Origin: Entrophospora sp. SA101
Taxonomy: Eukaryota; Glomeromycota; Glomeromycetes; Entrophosporales; Entrophosporaceae
DNA: 10,444 nucleotides
NCBI GenBank assembly: GCA_958430865.1
Contig: CAUDNR010001689.1
Location: 1,538-11,981, forward strand
Direction of reading: 5' to 3'
Below the pieces are notes generated by a model. That model searched no databases, was not told the DNA's origin, and saw only the letters and a program-made list of their open reading frames with translations. A program made the translations under genes and the position numbers. Shown piece after piece: positions 1-8,318 of this stretch (position 1 is its first letter; each line of letters starts with the position of its first letter).

Positions 1-1187
1 GGCAAATAATGAAAGAGATAATTATAGGTATAGATTTAAATATTTCATTTTAGGTTTAATTAGTTTAATTTATAAATCATTTGTTTTATATACAAAAATT
101 AGGAGCTGTATACAATTTGCAAAAAAAAGTTTGGAAAGTAATGAACCAACATTTATGGGAGAGGAAATTCCTCCATGTTCATCAGATGTTGATGTTCATA
201 TTTCATGGGATTATGCACAACAAATACAACTTCCAAGTTCATCTCAACAAGTGGTAAATTGGTTTATTTTTTTAATAAAATTGATTTAAAAAATTGATAC
301 TAATTTATTTAAAAAATTGATTAGGGAATTTCATATTTTAAATCATTGTACAAAGTGCAATTATTTGGTATATGCAATGATGCTATACCAAGACAAGTAA
401 TGTTTATTAAACTATCCTTTGATTTTTTAAATAGTTAACATATTAACTTTTTTTAAAATTTTAGATAAATTATTTAATTCCCGAAAAATATTCAATGGGT
501 AAAGGCCCTGATACTGTAGTTTCCATGGTGCATGATTACTTTCAAAAACATGGATTAGGTGAAAAAAATATCACAATTCATGCTGACAACTGCTCTAGTC
601 AAAATAAAAATAATACTATGATATGGTATTTAGCTTGGAGAGTGATGAATGGATTACATAAAAGAATAACTTATTCTTTCATGGTGCCTGGACATACCAA
701 ATTTTCACCAGATGGTTTTTTTGGCTTAATTAAATTGAAATTGAGAAAATCAGAAATTGATGATATTGATGATTTAGTTGAAATTGTCAATAATTCAACT
801 ACAGCTATGTACAATTTGGCACAACCTGTTTATGAAAATAGTGAAAGAAAAGTAGATTTTTACCAATGGAATGCTTTTTTCTCAAAGTATTTTAAAATTC
901 TCCCTGGGATTTCTAAATATTATCATTTTCTATTTGAAAGTGAACATCCAGGTTATATAAAATATAAAAGGTGTCATAGTGATGATTTTGGATCTTATAA
1001 TTGTCTTTTAAAGGACCACAGTTTAGATATTAATTCAATTAATTTGGATGATGAATTGAAAATCAAAGAAGCAATAGGGTTAAGTGCTTCTAGACAATGG
1101 TATTTATATGACCAAATATGAGATCTAGTGCAAAATCCCAATAAAAGAAATAATATTTGTCCAAAACCTTCTGTACCTAGACATTAA
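1..1187 (+). pseudogene. DUF7869-like transposase relative, 3' part of a spliced gene with a late nonsense codon
   Basis: Four exons can be joined: to 27, 103-253, 325-396 and 465-1187, with GT-AG introns 28-102, 254-324 and 397-464. The 5' end lies outside the window. The joined product contains SWDYAQQ (Asp codon 209-211), FGICNDAIPRQ, HADNCSSQNKNN (about 585-620) and GHTKFSPDGFFGLIK (about 693-737). These are hallmarks of the DUF7869 family, an RNase H-like group common in transposon-rich genomes. The three Asp residues in those motifs are the probable catalytic triad (inference). An in-frame TGA at 1119-1121 ends the frame 22 residues before the natural TAA at 1185-1187. The duplicate at 2956 has CGA there, so this copy was broken by one C-to-T change. 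The shortened product would keep the whole core, so function cannot be excluded. The first intron (75 nt, no in-frame stop) could also be retained. Confidence 0.72.
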
Positions 1188-1406
1188 TTGTTAATTTTAT
1201 CAATAATTTATTAATTATATGTATTATTATTGTTTTTTTATTTTTATTAAAATTTTTTGGGTCAAGATTGTCTGCATATTTTCTATTTTAAATTTTTCGG
1301 GTTGTCATTTCCTTTTATGGGAAATTAATAACAAAAACTTCAAACCCCTTTTTCTCAAAATGACAAAAAAAAAAATTCACTGATTTTCTCAGATGATGTC
1401 CCATAT
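681..1406 (+). repeat. Direct duplication, copy A
   Basis: This 726-nt stretch covers the C-terminal part of the DUF7869-like last exon plus about 220 nt of 3' flank. It recurs at 2956-3680 in the same orientation. By eye the two differ at four bases (1119, 1124, 1306 and 1397) and by one A in a poly(A) run, which is over 99% identity. The similarity starts abruptly at the ATGGTGCC at 681 and stops after CCCATAT at 1406. Confidence 0.93.
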
Positions 1407-1494
1407 AGTAATATCATATCCATATCAAATCTATTTTTAAAAAAATTTTTCCTAGTCCAACTCCCATATTATAAATTCGATCACGTAGATCCAT

Positions 1495-1571
1495 TAGGGG
1501 TGTTCAAAGTTGTTCCTGTTCCTTGTTGTACAATTCCTTATTAGGTAATGGAAATAAGGATCAACTTTGAG
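1495..1571. repeat. Nested palindrome with a hAT-like TAGGGGTG edge
   Basis: TCAAAGTTG at 1504-1512 is matched in reverse by CAACTTTGA at 1562-1570. Inside it CCTTATT (1536-1542) pairs with AATAAGG (1553-1559). The left side is preceded by TAGGGGTG at 1495, which resembles hAT termini. The right side does not carry the matching CACCCCTA end, so this is at most a decayed terminus or a small foldback element. Confidence 0.4.
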
Positions 1572-1640
1572 CAGAAATTTCCTAGTTGTTTCCATAACTT
1601 CTATATTTGGGACTGAACTACACGCGTTTTTTTAAAAAAT

Positions 1641-1751
1641 ATGTCAACTTGTGAAAGAATTGAAGAGGCATTGTTTCTAAATCTATTCCAAGAAATAACT
1701 GAATTGGATGAATTTGATGAAAGTTTTGTTGTTACACGTCATTATTATTAG
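1641..1751 (+). CDS. Short ORF, 36 codons, uncertain
   Basis: The frame runs from ATG at 1641 to TAG at 1749-1751 and encodes a small acidic peptide with LFQEITELDEFDESF near its middle. I recognise no family. It sits in repeat debris and runs into the direct repeat that starts near 1736, so it may be the start of a broken gene or chance. No splice donor is evident that would extend it into a recognisable protein. Confidence 0.15.
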   Translation: MSTCERIEEALFLNLFQEITELDEFDESFVVTRHYY

Positions 1752-1860
1752 TAGAAGTTACTGAACCGGATAAATGCTTTGTTTTTGTTGCATGTCATTA
1801 GTAGAAGCTACTCTTTGAACTGGACGAGGCTGTCGTACATTATTAGTAGAAGCTATTTTA
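1736..1860 (-). repeat. Three direct repeats of an ATTAGTAGAAGYTAYT motif, perhaps decayed coding
   Basis: The motif occurs near 1747, 1797 and 1841, with spacings of about 50 and 44 nt and related flanks (GAACCGG and GAACTGG after the first two). Read on the minus strand, copies two and three lie in one frame and encode VASTND and IASTNN, inside a 61-codon ORF (1758-1943). The first copy would encode a similar VTSTNN but in a shifted frame. This looks like the remnant of a protein with short internal repeats; no family is recognised. Confidence 0.35.
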
Positions 1861-2741
1861 TGATATTCTCGTTTTCTTGTTTTTATTTTTTTATTTTTAC
1901 TTTTTACCACAACGCCAAGAACAGTAGATTGTAAAAGAAGCAAGTTGCATTCACGTCCAGAAACAATCTGATACTACCACTATATCAAGCACGAAATCAG
2001 TATCCTTTGATTACCAAAACTTTATCTAATGGTGTTAATTGCCTTCTTTAGTTTACGAAATAACCCATCGTTACCTTCCAAGAGGCTTTGTTACATTTTT
2101 TTGCAATTACGTATATTGTGATTACGCTAACTATGCTAATTTGAATAATTGTAGTGTATATACTCACGTGTGGATATGGTTATCACAATCATTGTCTACA
2201 AAGGTTGATATCTTGGACTATCTTCAAGTCGAAATCAAAACGCACTAAAAAAAAGTATGACGAAAAGATTAAACGAAAATGAGTTTATCGAAAATAACGA
2301 AAATACAGTTGATGATCCGGGTAATCGTGTACCTTAAATTTGTTGTGTTTACAATCATTTCATTGACATTCATTATATTAAGGTTATTTTGATTATATCG
2401 AGAGATATGGTCAAGAGAAGAGTTAGGAAGAGAGTTATTCTTCAACCAAGTCGAAAACCAACCCTTTAAATACATTTTCGAGTAGTACAATTTAATTTAT
2501 TAGACTATTTCAAATGGTTGCTTCCAACTTCTTAAATTCGAACCATTTGTTAAAAAAACAACTGTTAGTGAAGTGATGAATCAAAACCAACATTTATTTT
2601 TACGTTATCAAATTCGTGCCTATTCTTATTCCTCCACTCAAACAAATAATTGTTCACAACACAACGAACGCTATTGGAATGTAATTGTTTTTTATGTGTC
2701 AATTCTTAGTAAACGTTCTGGTCTTGGGGCAGTTCTTGTTT

Positions 2742-2796
2742 GTTTATTCGAATTATTCGTAATACAGTCAATATTAATATTTTAATTCGAATAAAC
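2742..2796. repeat. 14-bp perfect inverted repeat beside the large hairpin
   Basis: GTTTATTCGAATTA at 2742-2755 is the exact reverse complement of TAATTCGAATAAAC at 2783-2796. The same ATTCGAATAA core recurs inside both arms of the neighbouring hairpin, so the whole stretch 2742-2952 is built from one palindromic word. Confidence 0.75.
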
Positions 2797-2797
2797 T

Positions 2798-2952
2798 TTC
2801 GAATACTCAAATTCATAATAATAACGAATAAAAACGAATAATTCGAATAAACCTTATTCGAATAGAAGCCCTAATTACTATTTAATGGTTTGAATAAGGT
2901 TTATTCGAATTATTTGTTTTATTCGTTATTATTATGAATTTGAGTATTCAAA
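2798..2952. repeat. Long inverted repeat (65/64-nt arms, 26-nt loop), probable foldback or MITE end
   Basis: The left arm 2798-2862 pairs with the right arm 2889-2952. The mispairs are C2800/A2950, G2860/T2891 and one near 2835, plus one single-base gap. Each mispair is a CpG in the left arm and TpG or CpA in the right arm. Next to the left arm the loop holds AGAAGCCCTA, so reading outward on the minus strand gives TAGGGCTTCT followed by the repeat, a hAT-like terminus (inference). The right arm lacks that end. The right arm stops three bases before duplicated copy B begins. Confidence 0.85.
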
Positions 2953-2955
2953 TTA

Positions 2956-3462
2956 ATGGTGCCTGGACATACCAAATTTTCACCAGATGGTTTTTTTGGC
3001 TTAATTAAATTGAAATTGAGAAAATCAGAAATTGATGATATTGATGATTTAGTTGAAATTGTCAATAATTCAACTACAGCTATGTACAATTTGGCACAAC
3101 CTGTTTATGAAAATAGTGAAAGAAAAGTAGATTTTTACCAATGGAATGCTTTTTTCTCAAAGTATTTTAAAATTCTCCCTGGGATTTCTAAATATTATCA
3201 TTTTCTATTTGAAAGTGAACATCCAGGTTATATAAAATATAAAAGGTGTCATAGTGATGATTTTGGATCTTATAATTGTCTTTTAAAGGACCACAGTTTA
3301 GATATTAATTCAATTAATTTGGATGATGAATTGAAAATCAAAGAAGCAATAGGGTTAAGTGCTTCTAGACAATGGTATTTATATGACCAAATACGAGACC
3401 TAGTGCAAAATCCCAATAAAAGAAATAATATTTGTCCAAAACCTTCTGTACCTAGACATTAA
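2956..3462 (+). pseudogene. 5'-truncated DUF7869-like fragment, C-terminal 168 codons
   Basis: The frame opens at the ATG that begins the duplicated block. This is an internal Met codon of the parent gene, just before the PGHTKFSPDGFFGLIK motif. It ends at the natural TAA at 3460-3462. The first two motifs of the core (SWDYAQQ and HADNC) are absent, so it cannot be catalytic. It keeps the C-terminal residues lost from copy A, with CGA at 3394-3396 in place of TGA. An upstream promoter is not evident; the hairpin lies directly before it. I treat it as a dead fragment that happens to stay open because it is young. Confidence 0.7.
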
Positions 3463-3680
3463 TTGTTAATTTTATCAATAATTTATTAATTATATGTATT
3501 ATTATTGTTTTTTTATTTTTATTAAAATTTTTTGGGTCAAGATTGTCTGCATATTTTCTATTTTAAATTTTTCGGGTTGTGATTTCCTTTTATGGGAAAT
3601 TAATAACAAAAACTTCAAACCCCTTTTTCTCAAAATGACAAAAAAAAAATTCACTGATTTTCTCAGATGACGTCCCATAT
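2956..3680 (+). repeat. Direct duplication, copy B
   Basis: This 725-nt copy matches 681-1406 almost perfectly, with four substitutions and one missing A in a poly(A) run. Its 5' edge lies three bases after the right arm of the hairpin. Its 3' edge is at CCCATAT, followed by unrelated GCGGATTTTT. At three of the four differing bases copy B has C where copy A has T, and two of these lie in CpG. Confidence 0.93.
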
Positions 3681-3905
3681 GCGGATTTTTTGTGGTACCC
3701 CTTTTTTTCTCTAAAAAAGGAAACGATGTAACAAAATATTTTTTCAAATACATTATTAATTCGTAATACGTGACTCAAGTAGTGAAATTTGCCGATCATC
3801 ATTAAATTTTCTGGTGATAATAAATATTAGTATTTTTGAAAAATTTGAGAATCTCACTTTTCTTAATAACATTTTTTCATATATTAAGTAAAAAAATTTA
3901 AAATA
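3681..3905 (+). promoter_or_regulatory. Upstream region of the nine-exon gene
   Basis: This 225-nt AT-rich stretch separates the end of copy B from the ATG at 3906. It holds T-runs near 3700-3710 and an A/T-rich stretch with TATATTAAG near 3880 just before the start codon. Any promoter and 5' leader must lie here or inside copy B. No specific factor site is recognised. Confidence 0.3.
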
Positions 3906-6900
3906 ATGAGTAGAAGTAAAGATTATCCTGTTTCTCTAATTTCAGTTGGCTCTTTAAAAGAGAATTTACATTTTGGTGACTTTTCTCAAAATTGGTGGGA
4001 AACTAGACAAAGCAATAATTCAAATGATATTGACAATATTTCTATTTTATATCCTATTCGTATTGGCATGGAAACAATGGTTATTCTTAATGAGACACGA
4101 TTTTTTATTACTGTAGTTCAAGGCTGTGAAGGCTCATTATACCAACCTGGATATATATGTGAAGTTAATGGTAAAAAAAGTGAAGTTTTTAGTAATTCTT
4201 CAGCTGCTATAACTAACACTTATCAGGAACTTTTTAGCAGTAAATCAAAATTTTCTGGTCCTCTTATAATGGGACATAATAAATCAAAAATTAATGAACA
4301 AATTCTTGCAGACATAACTTTCTATCCATTTAATTGTATGTTTTCAAACATAAAATTATTTGTATATGGAATAGGTGCATTTACAAAGGATCATCTAGAT
4401 AATACAGGTCCAGGTTTCAAATCATCTTTTGTTTATTTGATTGGAGCCAAAAAAATAAAAACTTTATTTGTTCAAGAAATTAATGAGAAGAACTCCAGTG
4501 TAAAAATGTATCAAAATTATAATTTGGTGTTCACATATATTGGTAATAGTCCTAATAATGTATGGGAGAAAGTTGGCATACTTTCACAGCATAAAGGAAT
4601 AGATTTATTTGGTATAACAAGCCCTCAAGTTCAATCTTATATTCAAAAATTTCGTGTACCTAAATGTCTGCCTGAGGAATGGATTATAGAAGAAAAAATG
4701 AAACCTCTATGGGAATATCATTTACGACGATTCACATTAGCTTCAACACCATGGAATGAATTTTTTACTAAATGGTACCATGAAACGAAGACCATAATTG
4801 AAATTACTGCTGCTTTAAAAGCAATATATCCATCAACTCATTCATTTAATGAAAGAGAAATGCGAGCTTGGAGGACAATGTTGACTCATGCTGGATGTAC
4901 AAATATAACACCTTTTAATAAAGGTGCATCACCAGTAAGTCATATATAAACAATGTATTTTTCATGCTTGAAATAAATTTCTATTACTCACTATTATTTA
5001 TGCTGGTAGCATGAATTTTGGACAAAATCCAGCAATCCAGAAGCTGATTGCAATAATTTACAGTTTTTATATGATTCAGCATTTTTGAAACCAATTCCTA
5101 AACAGTATTGTAGTGATGGTGATGTTTTTTGGGATAGTTTTCAACAATCATTGCAAGCTAATGCAAAGGGATATAATGGAAAAAGAAGAATTCTATCTAT
5201 AATAGCAGAAAAATTTCCATATAAAATTTTGACAGAGAAATTGAAAGTAAGTATTAGGATATAAAAATCAATCATCAATTAAAATTTATTTTTATAATTA
5301 TAATAGGTGGCTTCTAATACAATTAATGAAGCAAAAAAATATGCACGAATTAATGGTCCTGGCTATGCAGTAACTGAAAGACCTATTAGAAAAATCAAAA
5401 AAATTACTTATGAACAAGAAAATCAATTCAATTCTTTTTTTCAAGATAAAGCCCATGTTATAATGAGCTCTTATAAAACTGATGCCAAAACAGGAGAACC
5501 AGTAGTTTACCTAAAAAATACAAAAAGGGCATTATGGGAAAAATTTAAATATAGTTTTCCCAATGGCATTAAAAGAACAACTTTCTACACCAAGCTAATG
5601 GGTAATCAATATGTTTATCGTGAAGATCTTGGGGGCTTGTGTTCCATATGTAGCTCATATGGATATGAAACATTTGAAAACATTATGAACCTGATAAAAG
5701 AAAAAATAAATAATATGGAATTACAGGTATTAATTAAAATATATGAAATGTGATATATAATAATCCACTAAATAATATTTCAATTAAATTAAAGAATGCC
5801 TTCCACTTACGTTGCCAATCATTACAACAATACTTAAAAAAACAATATGAAGAACATTTAGTGGTTACAGATCATGGAATAACTTCCCATGACTTGTGCA
5901 TAAATCATTGCCTATTATATGCCTTTGGTGAGTGTAATGTTCCTCATACCCATACCTGCAATAAATGTCAAGAAGTATTCAAGCTTTTTGAAGATTTAAA
6001 AACAAATCTGAATACTTATTATGATGAAATCCAAGAATATCAAGATCGCTTGCTTTATTATATTGCACACCAGACCAGGAAAGTCTATTTGAATGCACAA
6101 TTTAATGCTTCACTTTTAGATCTGGATGAAGATGGGGCAGTATTAGTAGTAGACTATAAAATGAAAATACTACCCAAAACCTCACGTGAGACAAAACAAG
6201 ATTTTTTTGGAAAAAAAGGCTGGACCTTACATACAGTCTTGTTGTATACCAAATCCAATGAAAGTTCTGAAATCAATGTGGAAGCAATAGATCATTGGTC
6301 TACTGATGCTCGTCAGGATGCATGGTTTACTGCATTTTCATTGCATTCTGTAATAGAAAATTTGGAAATAAAGCCAAAATGGGTAAGTATAATCTCTGAT
6401 AATGGCCCACACTATCATAACTCAGAACTCATGATTATAATGAGTAAATGGAATGAGTGGTATGGAATTCATGTAAAAAAATGGATATTCTTGGAAGCAG
6501 GAGAAGCCAAAACAGCAGTGGATTCTCACCATGCTCAGGTTTGAATTATAAAGTAAGAAAAGAATTCATTACCTTTAAATATTTCTAATGGTGATTTATT
6601 AGATATCACTTGCAATTAAACAATATGTTCGAGTTGGTGGAGAAATTCAGGAAGGAAATGATATTACTTCAGCTATTGAAAATACTGCTGGAACTTCAGT
6701 TGCTCATATTGAGCTCAATCATGGTAAATTTTTAATTATAAAAGATAAAAAAAAATATAAAGTGTTATTAGATGAAGTTAATAAATATTTATATTAGCTA
6801 ATTACACCAAAAAAACAATAAAATTATACTTAGATAATAAAAAAGAAAAAGAAAAAACTATGACAATTCCTGGAATATCTAATTGGTTTGAATGGAATTG

Positions 6901-7802
6901 GCCCACAGAAGGTGAAAATGCAGGATATATTCAAGCACGAGGAATTCCAAATATTGGAAGGTGGACAACATTTTCTCCTGCACAAATTCAAAATATTACA
7001 AAAAATGAGATTAGTCAACCATCACCCCAAGTTTCTGAACCAACTAAACCAAAATCTCCTTGGAAAATACCTCTCCCACATGCATCAGGTAATTAAAGTA
7101 TATCACTTGAATAACCCAAATTCATTTCTAAAAATTTTGTTGAAATATTAGGAATCTGTCCAAAAAGATTAGCATTGCCAGAATTAAAAAATGAGTTGAC
7201 AAATCGAGGAATTGTATATGATAATCAAAATAAAAGGCAAAAGCTAATAGAAATGTTGGATAAAGAATTGAGTCAAGAAACTTTAGCAAATGTGGAAGGT
7301 AATAATATATGTTCATGATATTTTTAAATGTTGTAAAATTTTACTAACCTAGTTTTAGGCTTGCCTTTGAGAAATCGAAGCATGGTTCATCAGGAACAAG
7401 AAATAAGGTAAGATTAGACAAATAATATTTTTTTGTTTTATAATAATAATAGATATAATTAAATGCTTTACATATCACAGCCCATTAGAATCATCTGAGT
7501 TTCCACTAGTAGGTGGTTGGGCATTGAAAGAAGTCCAAAAATATGGGAAGAAGGGTGGTGGTAAACGTATGCCAAAAAGAATCATTCTCATTTTAGAACA
7601 ATGTTTTTTGACAGGAAATATTGATAAGAGTTACCGAATGAGTCCTCAAGAAATGTTGGATGTTTTGAAATCAAAAGTAGAAGAAGGAGAAATTGAGAAT
7701 TCAGATTTACCAAAATTACCAACTATACAAGGATGGATAACTAGATATTCAGCACAGTTACGTGAGAAAAATGCCAAAACAACACTTGGAGTCAGTAATT
7801 GA
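3906..7802 (+). CDS. Nine-exon DDD-type transposase-like protein with FYR-like, Cys/His and SAP-like parts (1119 aa predicted)
   Basis: Exons 3906-4934, 5010-5246, 5307-5726, 5795-6538, 6603-6723, 6798-7088, 7152-7298, 7359-7407 and 7481-7802 join in frame through eight GT-AG introns of 60-75 nt; the seventh carries TACTAAC. Residues 1-260 hold two F/Y-rich modules, the second reading VWEKVG...GIDLFGITSPQVQSYIQ...C (about 220-254), as in FYRC domains of chromatin proteins. A Cys/His-rich region spans 534-620 (CSIC, then H, C and CNKC). The putative RNase H-like core has VVDYK (D682), SDNGPHYH (D764) and GEAKTAVDSHHAQ (D805). Residues about 954-987 fit a SAP DNA-binding motif. The C-terminus has a basic GKKGGGKRMPKR run and ends in WITRYSAQ. 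No stop or frameshift is seen. I infer a transposase or domesticated derivative acting on DNA in the nucleus. The family name is unknown to me and catalysis is unproven. Confidence 0.72.
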
Positions 7803-8315
7803 AAAACTCCTATAAATTTACTTTATTATTTAAAAAATTTATATAATATATGTATTAGATTTAAAAAAAAATATATACCTTCAATAAAAAAATTTCTTTT
7901 AAATTTATATACATAAAATTTTTTAAATTTCGAATTTATATAATAAATTTAAGTGGGAATCCAGCTTGGCGTCATATAGAAGTAAAAATAATTCATAGGA
8001 AAAATTTTTTAAAAATTGATATATTAAATCCTTGAGATTTTATGAACGTATTACAAGTATAATTGTTGTTTCTAAATCCATATATAGGAAGGTTACCTTA
8101 GGACTAAAACTTGGGCTTCGGAAAAAATCAATTAATGATCAGCAAAATTTAGCACCAAAATCGACTATTAATTTTCTCTACTTGTTTCACGGAACACGAA
8201 TTAATAAAAAAAAATATTAAAAAATTTTGAAATTTACAAATTAATAAAAAAATTAACAAAAAAAATCTTGAAATTTAAATTAATAAAAAATGATGAAATT
8301 TAAATTAAAAAAAAA
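7803..8315. other. AT-rich intergenic stretch with possible poly(A) signal
   Basis: No gene is supported here. AATAAA at 7883-7888, about 80 nt after the stop of the nine-exon gene, could be its poly(A) signal. A less AT-rich block (about 8030-8205) contains an open frame of 62 codons without motifs and may be part of an old repeat. The rest is homopolymer-rich A/T. Confidence 0.4.
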
Positions 8316-8318
8316 TTA
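8226..8318. repeat. Imperfect A/T-rich direct repeats
   Basis: A unit like TGAAATTTAAATTAATAAAA occurs three times, near 8227 (with an extra CA), 8270 and 8294. It abuts the point where the minus-strand BED/hAT gene loses recognisable sequence. Confidence 0.5.

Larger units (their letters stand above)
1407..2741. other. Gene-poor stretch of degraded repeat sequence
   Basis: No convincing gene is seen on either strand. The stretch has a nested palindrome near 1495-1571, a 36-codon ORF at 1641-1751, a threefold direct repeat at 1736-1860, and several short frames (for example a 26-codon one near 2256-2336) without recognisable motifs. A run near 2500-2550 reads loosely like the start of a BED finger (YFKWLLPTS) but is interrupted by stops and has no zinc ligands. 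The most likely content is old transposon debris. Confidence 0.5.

Noticed and set aside
2269..2490. 73-codon minus-strand ORF
   Set aside because: AT-rich open frame with no motif or splice context; likely chance.
2573..2785. 70-codon plus-strand ORF
   Set aside because: No motif, runs into the palindromic repeat, and lies in debris with stops in all flanking frames.
1495..2873. One hAT element from TAGGGGTG (1495) to AGCCCTA (2873)
   Set aside because: The two ends agree only in TAGGG, the 8-bp flanks (AGATCCAT and ATTACTAT) do not match, and no transposase lies between.
3502..3802. Two overlapping minus-strand ORFs across the end of copy B
   Set aside because: They cross the duplication junction and consist of low-complexity Lys, Phe and Ile codons; no support.
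6830..7316. Minus-strand and alternative plus-strand ORFs over exons six and seven of the large gene
   Set aside because: Shadows of the real exons; the spliced frame explains this region.
3763..8055. Inverted GTAATACGT on both sides of the nine-exon gene as terminal inverted repeats
   Set aside because: A match of about nine bases in several hundred AT-rich bases is expected by chance, and the neighbouring bases do not extend it.
8032..8220. 62-codon plus-strand ORF
   Set aside because: No motif or start context, and it runs into A/T repeats; more likely part of an old non-coding repeat.
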